Part shown: positions 39,201 through 51,200 of the stretch, piece by piece
How the letters are laid out: every line of letters begins with the position of its first letter
How positions within the stretch are numbered: the first letter of the stretch is position 1
Source: Parus major
Taxonomy: Eukaryota; Chordata; Aves; Passeriformes; Paridae
Length of the DNA: 64,000 nucleotides
Direction: 5' to 3'
Assembly: GCF_001522545.3 (NCBI RefSeq)
Contig: NC_031783.1
Coordinates: 2,083,790 to 2,147,789 of the forward strand
The notes under the pieces: model-generated
What the model saw: the letters and a program-made list of their open reading frames with translations, nothing else
Told to the model about the DNA's origin: nothing
Database searches by the model: none
Program-made: the position numbers and the translations under genes

Positions 39201-42200
39201 AGAGCCGGGCAGTGCCATAGCTGGGACCTGCCTGTAGCAGGGAGTTGGCACAGCAGAATGTTTGTGGAGGGATTTGGGGCTGTTTGGCTCCCCCAGCTCT
39301 GGAGTAGGACATGGAGGGGCCCAGGGGGCTCAGTCCCTAACACCCACCCCTGCCCATGCCCAGCCAAAGCCTGTGGCTGAGCCAGCTCCTGGGGTCAGGC
39401 TTGCAGCCCTGGCATCTCCCAGGACCAGGGCACCCAAGCCCACCAAGGCACATGTTCCCACTGTCACCCTCTGCACTGCTTTTTCCTGGGGCTTGGCACC
39501 CCATTTGGGTCATGTTAGGTGTTTTGGGGGTCTCTGAAAAAACCCACCCCAGCAGGAAGAGCCCTAAGCAGGACGGGTTCATTCCTGTCCCCATCCCTGT
39601 CCCCTTCCCCCTACAGATCACAAGGGTTGATGTGTGCTTGCCATCAGTGGGAAAGGGTTTTTTCCCTGCCCCAGCTTGGCTGCCACCCTCAGACTCAAGG
39701 AAGGGGAGAGGCCACCCCACCCCATCAGGTGTCACCCCAGTGGGACATATCCCCATGGAGCTACTGGGCAGCCACATGAAGGGGTTAAGGCGGGGCAACC
39801 ACCCAGCCCATGTCGCCTGTCCCGTAATTCCACTGGGTAAAAATAGCCCAGCGCTGGGGTGGGATGGCAGTGCCCAAATCACTTCCAGATGAGCCACAGC
39901 CTCGGTGGCCAGACAGTGCTCCCTGGCCTCCCCAGCTTTCCAGGAAGACGAGCTCCAAAGCTCTTCCTGGCAGCACTGGGGTCTGTGTGATGGGCACACA
40001 CCTGTCCTCCCCCCGAGAGTGGACATCCAGACCCCTGGCACCGAGGCATGACCTCTCGGGGCGCTGCTCCAGACGCGGGGACCTGAGGGACCCGTCTTTG
40101 GTTTCCGTGGGGCCGTGCCTAGGACCAGTGGTGATTTTTTGGGAGACCAGAGCCCTCCAGCCTTGCCACGTCAGGGTGCAGGCAGGATTTGCCTGGGTGA
40201 AGCCGACGGCTCCTCCCGTTGTGGCTCCCTGCCGAGCCCTCATCCTGCCGGTGGCTCTGGCCGGGACTCTCGCTTACCGGCCCCGCTGGATCGCACAGAG
40301 AGAGAGCTTTTTTTTTGGGTCCATTTCAGGGGGTTTTGCAATCCTTGTCGGCGCTGATTCAGCTCGCAGGAATTAGAAGCGCCGCACGATGTGCCGCTCG
40401 GAGCGGCTCCTGGCGCGGGATGGGGCTGGCAGTGGCCAGGGGAATTTTGTGCTGGGATTCAGGAAGCCACAGGGGCTGGACGGTCCCATTTTGGGCACTG
40501 CTGCTCTCCCGCAGGGCTGCCCGGATGCAGATGTGGGTGTGGGTGGGGGCCAAGCCCTGCCCTGGCTGCAGTGTCCCCATCACCTCCGTGCCAAGGCTCA
40601 GCCCTGCTGCCCCCCTTGTGCAGCTGGCACCCCAAAATCCTTGGCTCGAGGTGTCCCAGGGGTGCTTCACCTGCCAAAGGTGAGCCCTAACTTTGGAGAC
40701 TGCCCTCGTGGCACCTCCACTGTAGCTCCCTCACTCTGGAGCTGCTGGAAGCTGAAGTGCCAAGGGGTCCCCTGCAAACCTCCAGCTCCTTGCAAATGGG
40801 GAAATCGGCTTTGTTAGGGGAAGGGCACATCACGGAGGCAAAGGAGGGGGGAAGTGAGGGGCCAGGAGGGGCTGGAGGGCTCCTGACGCCGGTGCCGACA
40901 AGGGACACGCCAGGGTCTGGCCCGGGCTCGGGGGCGGCGGCCGGCCGGGGGCACCCGGCGCGAGGCCGCGGCTCCGCCAGGGACTTTTCTTCTCTCCTCC
41001 TCGCGAGGCTGGAAAATATACAAAGCTCGCAGCGAAAATATTTACACAGCAGCAATTTTGGGAGGAATTCGGGATGTTAATTTGAAAAATCTGTGGGGAG
41101 AGGACCACAATGGGCCCTTTGAGCGGGCGAGCGTGGCCATCGCAGCGAGCCGCCCGCGCCGGCGAGGGGCCCCTCCTGCCGCTGCGCCGGCCCTAATGGG
41201 AGCCAGCCCTGCCGGAAGCCCACCTGGGAGCCGGGGGGCTGCGCCAGACGGCCCCGCCGACGCCCCGCGCCCCTAATTGCATCCAGAGGCCCTCCCTGCC
41301 CCGGGCGAGCGGCACCGAGGGGCCGGGGGGTCAGGGCCGTGTCCTGCGGCGGAGCGGCCGGCCCGGAGCGGCACGGCGGTGACCCCCGGCTTCAGCCCCG
41401 CTCTGTGCTCATTCTCTCCAAATCAAACATACCTCGGCGGGCAGGGCCCCAACCTGGAAAATTCCAGCCCGAAAGATAAAGGATTGGAAAACGATTAAAA
41501 CCAGAGGGTTGGAGCAGAAAGCACTTGGCAGCGGGAACCTGCAGAGCGTCGGCTCTCAGCCCACCCCGCCAGGGCCAGCGCACAAAACCGGCTGTTCCTG
41601 GGGCCGGGCAGCGGGGGGTTCTGGCTGCGGCCCCCGGCCCGGGGGGCCACGCAGGCTGACACTTGTCACGGGCGATTTGGGGGTCCCGGTGCCGCCGCGG
41701 GTGACGTCAGGAGGTTGGGCTGGGCTGTTTGTCCCGCAGCTGGCCCCGGAGCCATCTGGCAGGCGGGGAGGATGAAGTAAGGCTGGATGATGCGCAGGGC
41801 AGGGGCTGATTTGAACCCCGTGGCCTCTGTTTTGGGAACACATCCTCAGCGCCCGAGGTGGGGGGCAGCGCCCTGGGGGTAAAAACGCCCAGAGTCGGGA
41901 AAAGTCCCCCCTCCCTCGCCCTGACTCATCCCGGTGCTCGCCAACAACAACGGGAGGACACGGCTGACCTTCCCGCTCCTCTGCAGGGGACACGCCGCGC
42001 TGCCCACACCCCTGCCTGGGACGGGCAGCGCCTGCCGAGGTACTCAGGGCTGCACAGAACTTTTCGTTGTTGTTATTTTAATTATTTTGTTTTGGTTTTT
42101 TTTTTTTACAAAAAGACACCCTTCTGGTCTGCCTTACAAAAGAGATGTACACAAACCTGTACTAAAAAAAAAAGTTTTCCCAGAAGAAATGGGAAATAAC

Positions 42201-45200
42201 GGTGTATAAATATTCTCTCTGAGTTCTTAAAGCTTCAATTCCCGGTTTGCCTGCTCGGCACTTCCTTTGGCCCGGGGGGGTCCCGAGGGTCCCAGCACCT
42301 CGGCCAGGCCGTATTGCTCACATCAGCTTCCAGGGAGTCGAGTCATGGGCCGTGCTCCGCTGAAGGACCCTTGTTACCAGCACGTGGGCGCCCCTCAGCC
42401 AAATCACAGCAGCTTTCTCTTTAGCAGGAGCTAAAAAAAGCCCCCCAACCCCCAAATTAACCCCCCCTTCTCTTCTGCTACCCACATTCTAGTTAGAGTC
42501 ACAGAAATCAAGGCACAGGGCAGTAAAATTCGTGTCTCCTCCCGAAGTGTGGCAGCCTCTCGGAAATTGCACGTTGTAGGTTTGGGGGATTTCTGCCTCA
42601 GTTCAGTCAGCTCCTTGGCAATCCATATCCCAGAGGGACATGGCCAGGTGCTGCCACTGGAGCTCACCCCTCCTGTGTCCAAGGCTCTGGAAGCCCTGTG
42701 GGTTCAGAAGTAGGAGGGTTTGAGCCCCGGGGTGTTGTTGTTGCTGGGGTAGTGCGACTGCATGAGTGGCACCTCGCACTCAGAGCCGCCAGAAAGCATC
42801 GCTGCCTCTGGCACCTTGCAGCCGTGGCTGCTCAAATCCCCGTTTTCCAGGCAGGCTTTCACCCCTTCCAGCTCCAGTGGGCCAGTGTCTACCCCAGCGC
42901 CGGCGTGTGCCTTGGCCCGGCGGTGCCGGCAGTAGTACATGGCGGCGGTGACCAGCAGCAGCAGCAGCAGCATGGCAGCCAGCGCAGGGACGAGGATCAG
43001 GGCGAGGTTGGGGTCCTGGCTCTGGCTGACAGGGGAGTGCTGCTGCAGGCTGAGGGGCAGGGTCTGTGCCTCGGCGCAGTGCTCCTCCTTGGGGAGCTCC
43101 CCCAGCGCCCCGATGCACACACGGTAGGTGCAGTTGGGTTTCAGCGCCCGCACCGTGTACTCGGAGAGCGAGGCCGGCAAGCGCAGCATCACCGGCCGCT
43201 TGTCTGGCCCCGACAGGTTCCGGTAGCTCAGGCGGATGCCCTTCAGCTGCGCCTTGGACTGGACGTAGTTCTGCAGGTCCACTTTGAGGGAGGTGCTGCC
43301 CACCTGGGCGATGCTGACCCTCTGTGCAGGTGGCAGGGCTGGTGTGCCCGGGGCTGGCGTCGTTCCCCTCGCCTCCACCTCGCAGTACACGCCAGCAAAG
43401 CCCGCGGGGCACAGGCACTCCAGGAGGTTCTGGGCACCCAGCTGGCAGGTGCCGCCGTTCAGACACGTGCGGGGGGGACAGATGGGTGCTGGGGGGCTGG
43501 TGGGGGCCGGGGCGCCGCTGAAGGGCACCAGTGTGGAGCTGCCCTGGGGGTCTCTGGGCCTCAGGGTGGGTGCAGCGGTGCTGGGGGGTGGTGGCGGGCG
43601 GTGGGTGCTGGGCAGCGGCGCAGGCGGTGGCAGCGTGGTGGTGCGAGGCGTGGTGGGCGTGGGGGTGGTGGTGGGGCAGCCAAAGTCAGTGTATTGCAGG
43701 TGGTGGAGGAGCTTGCCGGAATTTTTTGGGGGGAAGTGGCAGCGCGTCTCCTCAGGGCGCCGCAGGACCACACCGCTGGCATTCACCCACTGCACCAGCC
43801 AGCTCATCTGGCAGATACAGTTGAAGGGGTTGCCGGCAGCCGTCATGGCCCGCAGCCTGGGGAAGAAGCCGGAGAAATCCCGAGGGATGGTGTTGATGTT
43901 GAGGTTGCTGATGTCCAGCTCCTGGAGGTTGTGGAGGCTCTGGAAGTCCTCAGCCGGCAGCTGGGAGATGCGGGCGTTGCCGGCCAGGCTGAGCCTGGTG
44001 AGGCTGCCCAGCCGCCGCAGCACCGCCGGGACGCGCTCCAGCAGGTTGTCAGAGACATCCAGCTCGTGGAGGTTGTTCTGGACCTGGAAGAGCTCCTCGT
44101 TTAAGCTCGTCAGGCCCAGCCCTGCAATCTTCAGGGACTCAATGCTGACGGCATGGAAAGCCCCTGGTGCAATGGTGGGGATCTTGTTCCAGCTGATGTC
44201 CAGCAGCAGGAGGTTGGGCAGGTCGAGGGGAGGTACAGCCCTGAGCTGGTTGTTCTGCAGCTTTAGCTCCAGCAGATTCTCCAACGTGTCAAAGGCAGCA
44301 GCGTGGATGTGCTGGATCCTGTTCCTCTGCAGGTAGAGCCGTTCCAGCAGCCGCAGCCCGTGGAAGGTCTCATTGGTGATCTCCTGCAGCTGGTTGAAGG
44401 ACAGGTCCAAGTTGACGAGCTCCGTCAGGGGTTGGAAGATGTTTCTCTCGATGCTGGTGATTTTGTTTTGTGAGAGGTCCAGGAGCTGGAGGGCAGGCAG
44501 CCCTGCAAAGCTGTCCTCACTGAGCGTAGTGATGCCGTTCTCAAAGACGTAGAGGGAGAGGGTGCTGGGGGGCAGCCCCCGGGGCACCGTCTGGCCCCGC
44601 CTGGCCGGACACAGGATGGTCTTGGGGTCATGGCACTGGCAGCCTGCAGGACATGCCCTGGCCAGCTCCACACGGGCCAAGAGCAGCAGTGTGCAAAGGA
44701 TCAGCTGGTTCATGGTGTCAGCTCTGTGGAGAGACAAGTGCAGCCAGGGTTAGGGGATGGGCCCTGCTGGGGGGTACCCAGGGCTGGCAGGGCTATGGGG
44801 CACCTCTGAACCACGCTCTGCCTCCAGGGCTGGTGAGAGTGAAGCAGCACAGGGGCTGCCCACCCCAGCTCCATGCTTCCCCCTCCCCAGACTCACAGGA
44901 TTTGGGGTTGTGGTACCTTGGCACACCCCAGGCTCTACCCTGAGACGTGTCCCACTGGTATTGGGGCTGTTTTCAGTGGGGCACCAAGACCTTTCCCAGT
45001 ACTCACAAGGGCCCCAACCTCCCCAGCTGCTCAGCAGGGTGCAAATCAAACACAGGGGATGTGGAGAATCAGAGCACCGGGAAGGGGTGGGAGCCTGGCT
45101 GGCCTCCCCTGCGTAGAGCTCAGCTTAACCCTTTGCTTGTGTTGCCGTTGCAGCAGCTGCACCTCAGGGGCTGGTCCTGCCCGGATCACCAGCAGCAGCA

Positions 45201-48200
45201 GTCCCTCTTGGGCACAGGGACACCCAGAGGTGGCCTGGCCACAGAGTGTGGGGCTGGAGGAGCCATTTGTGTCCCCACAGAGTCTAAGGGTTCACACTCA
45301 CCCCCAGCTAGCCCCTGTCCCCACAGGTCACCTTGCTGTTCCCCTCCCTGTTTCAGTCCAGGGACTCAGCACAGCACCAGGGCTGTGTCCCCATCCCTTG
45401 AGGACTGGGTCAGCAGGGATGGAGGGAGGAGGCTCTGGGGTGAACAAGGCTGTAACCAGCCCAACCCCAGCTCCCCACAGATGCCCTGGCCAATGTCACA
45501 GCCGCTGTCTGTGTTCCAAAGGGCTCCTTTCTCAGCCACATCTTTCAGCCCCTTTAATGATACTAGGCTGGGCCAGAGACTCACAATCTCCTGCCATTTT
45601 ATCTCAGGGTCAGGGGGAGGTGGCAGAGGGGGATCCCTGGGAAAGGAAGAGGCAAACCCTTCCCCAGCCCCATCTGTTGCCCCCTCCTCCCTGCTCAGAG
45701 CTGTCGGAGATCCAGGCAAACGCCCCCACTGTGGCTCACAAGGGGCCCCCGCCGTGTGTGGGGGGCTGCAGGTCACACAGCAGCACGTGCCACCTGCCCC
45801 GGCCCCGTCAGCAGTGCAGGGACACCACAGGGACACCACATCCTGCACCAGGAGGGTCTGGACCCGTGCTGTGTCCTCTTGTCCCCCTGCTGGAGTGTCG
45901 GACAGGGTTAACACCACAGCCAGCTCTGTCCTTGCCTCCTCCCGAGTGGCCCCCCCCCAAGGGTGGGGTGAGCCCACGGCTGGGCAGGGTCACCACAACT
46001 GCCTGAGTCACTTGGCCTGACCGGCCCTGCCCTGATGTGACCTGTGCTGTCAGCCCCTGAAACCGGGGAGGAGCTGTGCCACATCTAAGAGGTCACTGTC
46101 ACCCAGGGGTCACCATCACTGCATCCCAGCACCCCCAGCTCAGTCCCTGCACCCCACATCACAATCAGAGTGCCAGCAAAGATAGAGACACAACACGGAG
46201 ACCCTGTGGAAGTGCTGTTCGGGTCTGGGGGCAGACTCGGCACCCCTCGAGGTGGCTCCAGCATCCAGAGCAAGCTGGCTGGTGGGAGAGCCCTGGGTGC
46301 AGGGTGCTGGGAGTGCCACAGCCGTGCCAGCCCGCCCGGGTGGGCAGTGCCGGAGCGGGGCCAGGCCTGAGGGATGCTGGCGAGGCCGGGGCTGGTTTTG
46401 CAATGCCAGGGTCGGGTTTCGCTGACGTGTCCCGTGCTGCAACCAGCTGCTGACTCCAAGTCTCTCTCGTCCCTTTAATTACGCTGGCATTTCCTCCCCG
46501 CCTGCCAGGCTCCCCGCTCCGGGCAGGTTCGGCCAGCCCGGCCACGGCCGCGGATCCGCGCCTGGCCACGAGCGCCGGGCAGGCTGGCACGGCCCCGCAG
46601 CCTCCGCCACCGCCCCTCGGCATCGCCCGCTCCGCCGGCACACGCCAGCATCCCGGCCGCGCCCCGCCTCCCCGGCACGATGCCGCTTCAAGGCAGAGAG
46701 GAGTTAACCCTGCCCAGGACACCCCCAAAAACGGGGCTAGGGAAACAGCCTCCCCCAGGTCCTGGCAGGGTTCCCCAAGGGCGGAGAGGGGGCCCCGTTT
46801 CTGCTGGAGGTGTTGCGGCCGCCCTGCCAGCAGCCTGCTGCTGCCTTGGCTGGGCTCCCCCGCGCCTGCACCGCAGATATTTGCCGAATTATTCATATTT
46901 TCCGGCTGCGGGGAGGATCTGGGCTCAGATTCCCCCAGTCCCAGCCCAGCCTTTCCCTGCCAGCCTGATGGGGTGGGAGTGCCGTGTCCCCCCCTTCCCT
47001 GCCTGCAGCCCCCCGGGCTGGGACTCGCCAGGGGATGCCCCGCTTCGCATCCACTTCCCGTTTTTAAAGGACGAGGCCGATGCCGTCCCCGCGCTGCAGG
47101 GTGACACCTGTGCCGGACAGGCTGGAGGAGCTGGAGAGTCCCTGCCTTTCCCCTCTGCTTGGGGAACCTCAGGGAAGCAGGCACAGCCGGGATGTTCCTT
47201 CCCGCACCGGCAAGCTCACACAAACAAAGCCAGCGTTGTTGCTGGCCAGTGGGCTGCCACCTCGGCCGGTGGCACCAGAGCAGGAAGGACGGGGGCCCTG
47301 CAGTGTGCGGTGACAGAGAGACACAGTGCCCCTGCCAGGCGGGATGCAGATGCTGCTCCCCTGCCTAACACCCCCCAAAACAAGCCGATGTCAGCACGTG
47401 CCCCCTCCCGCGAGCCACCCGGGGGGATGTGCAGGATTAAACCCTTAATCCTCCTCCCCTTCAACCCACCCTGCGCCGCCGCAGCTCCCACCTCCTCCCG
47501 CTCCCCTCCCTATTTAATTAAAGTTTCCGCAGCAGCCCCGCAGGAATGCAGGCCTGGTTATTGCATTCCCCGGAGCACTCGCCAGCCCCTCCATCCCGCT
47601 CCTGCCCCTTTGACCCGGCCGCGCTCCCCATCTCAGGTGCCGGCAAGGAGAAAAACCAGCAGAGCGGCTTTGCCGGCAGCCAAACCGCCTCGGGAGGAGC
47701 CGGAACGCCGGCGGAGGGTGGGAGGAGGCCGGCGATGGTGCCACGCGTGGCCCGGGCGGCACGGGCAGATTCCTCTGGAGTGATGGGGCGGCCGCGGCTG
47801 TCCCCGAGCGCTTCCTCGTGCCGGCAGAGCCAGCCGGGCAGGCAGCGCTTGCATCAGGGCCACCCTGCGAGGCCGGCTGGCCTCAGCGTGGTGCGGGGGA
47901 AAACAGTAATTAGTGTCATCCCTGACGGCGGCACTGCCCAGCGCCGTGTGGGCAGCTGGGTCAGGGCAGTCCGGCCGCCCCAGTCCCAGCAGGATGAGAC
48001 CTGTCGGCGTGAGGCACGGTGGCAAGAGGTGTACGGGGGGACACGACTGGGAAGAATAGTCTCACAACTAGAGCATCTCTGCTGGGATGAGTTGGCTCCT
48101 GTGGTAGTTGCCAGCCTTTGAGGGAGCCAGGCGTGGAAAGGGACATTTACCCCGTGGTGGCCCAAAGTCACACCCGAGGAGGGTGACAGGCGCCGGCACT

Positions 48201-51200
48201 TCATCCGAACACAAGCCAGGTGACAATGAAGCCGCGCAGGGAGCTGGTGGCAGAAGAAGCGGTGGGCATCCCCGCTGGCACCCGTGCCTCTGTGCCAACC
48301 CTTCTCAGAGCCACCTGGGGACCCGCCTGGCCCCACAGCGGGTCAGTGACCCAAGACTCCGATCCCTGAAGACAAGCAAACGAGGGCAGCCAGACCCCAC
48401 CCCAGCCAAGCCCTCACTGAGGAGGGGGGTGGTGGTGGTGGACACTGCTGCCAGCAGCTCCCACCTCTGCCTGACCCCAGCAGGAGAGCCCAGCCGCCAC
48501 ATCTGCCGGGACAGCGAGCATGGGATGGGCTCAAGAGCATGCTGGTCCTGTGTGGGTCTGGAGCCCTTCTGCTGGCAGAGCACTTTCACTGCCACCAGGC
48601 CATGATGGAGCCATGCTCCGTGTCAGCCCCAAACACATCCCCTTACCCGTGATGGACACAGAACCAGGCCAGGATCCCAGGGCCAGACCCCAGCGCATCC
48701 CATGGCAAAACAGGCACAGGCAGGGACAGGGAAGCGAGAGCCCTCTGTGAACCCCTGTCCCAGCCCAACCGAGGCCGGCCATGAGCCGAGGCAGGGGCCA
48801 GCCGGGTGCCCCTGGCACAGCTGAGGTCTCGGAGGGAGCAGGGCACGCCGAGGTCCCGCTGACACCCAGTCACCCTGAATGCCCAGGCCATACCGGGTGT
48901 CCCACGGCCCGGCCCAGGCACACCAGGGCCCCCCAGGCCCCACCGCCCCCTGAGCCTGCGGATGCCCGGCAGAGCCCCCTCCCGCCCGTGGGTGCCGCCC
49001 CACGAGCCCCGGTGGCCGTGCGGAGGGTCGGGCGGTGCGGCGGCCGCGGGACTCACCGTGGCGGGCGGTGCGGGGCCGTGCGGGGCGGGCGGTCAGTCCA
49101 TGGCGGCAGCGAAGTGGCGGCCGGCACAGCGCTCCCTTCTCTGGCGGCGCCGGGCGCGGGGGGCGGCATTTAAACCTCGGGGGCGGGGCTTTCCCTCCTG
49201 CCGGGCTCCCATTGGCTGAGAGCAAGGACGGGGAGGGGCGGGGCACGGCCGCCATGGAGGCTCCGCCCCCGCTCACCTGGGGCCCGTCGGGGGCGACACC
49301 GCGGGGACCCCCGGGACCCCCCGAGCCACGGGCACCGCGGGGACATCCAGCACCTCTGGGACCCTGGAGTCACAGGGGCCGTCAGGACCCCGGAGCCACA
49401 AGTAGCCCCGGGACATTCAGGACCTCTGAGTCACAGGGACCCCCTGGACCCCCAGGACCTCTGGGACCTTAGAATCACAGGGACGCTCGGGATAGCGAGG
49501 ATCTCTGACTCACAGGGACCCCTGGGATACCCAGGACATCTGGGATCTCAGAGTCGCAGGGACCATCGGGGCACTCAGGACCTCGGAGTCACAGCGGCCC
49601 CCAGCACCTCCAGGACCTCTGGGACCTCAGAGTCACAAGGATCCCAGAAGGCTCCACAGGGACCTCCAGATGCCGCAACCCCAGGACCTCCCATAGTCAC
49701 AGGGATTTTGAGATTTCAGGAGTTTCCAGAGTCACAGGGACCTCTGGGAGCCCTTGGGTACTCCATGGGACCCCAGGGCTACCCAGGATCTCCAGGGTCT
49801 CCATGAGACCTCCAGGAGTTCTGGACCTCCAGGGTCACAAGGATCCCCAGGACCCACAGGACCTTTGGAAGCTCCCAGACCTTCCCTTCCAGACCTTCAG
49901 CATCCCTGGGACCGGGGTCCCTGGGACCCCAGCACCCCATGTGTGTATACACACAGGTATAGGGGTAGATCCAGATATAGGTATCTCCTTCATATCCCCA
50001 GCACCCATGGGACCCCTGGCAACCCTGGTAACAACAAAGGCTGGGTTGGGTGTCCTTGGCACCCCCAGGGACCCCCATATCCAGCGTGTCCAGGGTAACC
50101 AGGGATTCTGGCACTGATGAGCCCCAGTGCCCTGGAATCCCAGTCCCCCCAAGCCCCTGGTGTCCACAGAGCTCCTGCCACCATGTGCTAGGGGACGGGG
50201 GGGAGGTGGGTGTCCCTTGAAGGGCTGTCCCATGCCCCTGTGACACCAGAGAAATGCTTCCTGTTCATGGTGAGGATGGCATGGGTTGGGCTGGGACAAC
50301 CAGGCACTCAGGGTTGGTGGTGGTGGTGGTGACTGTGGTGGCAGCAGGGCAGGGGACCCCAGTGCCTGCCATCCTGGCAGTGTTTGCCTAGGTTGTGCCA
50401 ACAGTCCTGGGGCAGGACCATGCCATACCACTGGCAGCTTATCCTTCGTGGCATGGGATGGCGTGGAGCAGCTCCCTCCCCTTGGCACAGCCACGGAAAT
50501 GTCAACCAAAAGTAACAGATTGTCCCTTTGGTCTCTGCCTGCGGTGCTCTCTCCTCCACCCCTGCAGAGGGAAAGCACAGAGGTGGCTCTGTGCTCCTGT
50601 CACCACTGTCCCCTCAGGCCACTGAGTATTCCATGTGTAATTCCCTCCTGCCACCGAGTGTCCTCCCAGTCACGGTCCCCTCTGCCCATGGAGCAAGTCC
50701 TGGCCACCGCAGCCTCTGTCACAAGCACCCCCAGCCATGGTCCCCCCAAGCCACGGAGAGCCCTGCCTGCGGCCTGGAACAGGGTGCAGGACAGGGAGCA
50801 GGGACACGCTCCAGCTGGCACAGCCGGGCTGCAGGGCACTCCCGGGGCTGGGTGGCTCCACAGGTGCCGGGGGAGGCTGGGGGTGAGCCGGGGTGTGCCA
50901 CGCGCCCGCCCCGAACTGGCCAAGCCGGCCCAGCCGGCCTCGGGGCAACCCTGCGGGTGCCAGCGGCTTCCCCAAGCGAGGCTGGGTGCCATGGCCGGGC
51001 ACAGGGAGCAGGGCAGGCAGCGGGATGCCCCAGGGCTGGGCACGGCTTCAGAGAAGTGCAGCCGGGGCTGGAAGCAGGTGGCAGTGACATCCTGCTGCCA
51101 ACCTGTCAGGCCAGGCTGGGACAGTGAGGGTTGTCACTTGGGGACCAGCCCAGCTCCCCCAGCATGGTGCTGCCCTCCCATCACAGCACCGCCTTGTCCT

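Noticed and set aside
42698..44104. 468-codon plus-strand frame opposite VASN
   Set aside because: It is the shadow of the VASN coding exon; the antisense frame has no family similarity.
44714..44737. Eight-codon N-terminal extension of VASN
   Set aside because: The extension starts with TTG, not ATG, and contains a splice acceptor, so it is intronic.
49035..49472. Collagen-like Gly-Pro-Pro frame
   Set aside because: It results from a degenerate minisatellite, lacks signal peptide or other collagen domains, and has frame breaks immediately after.
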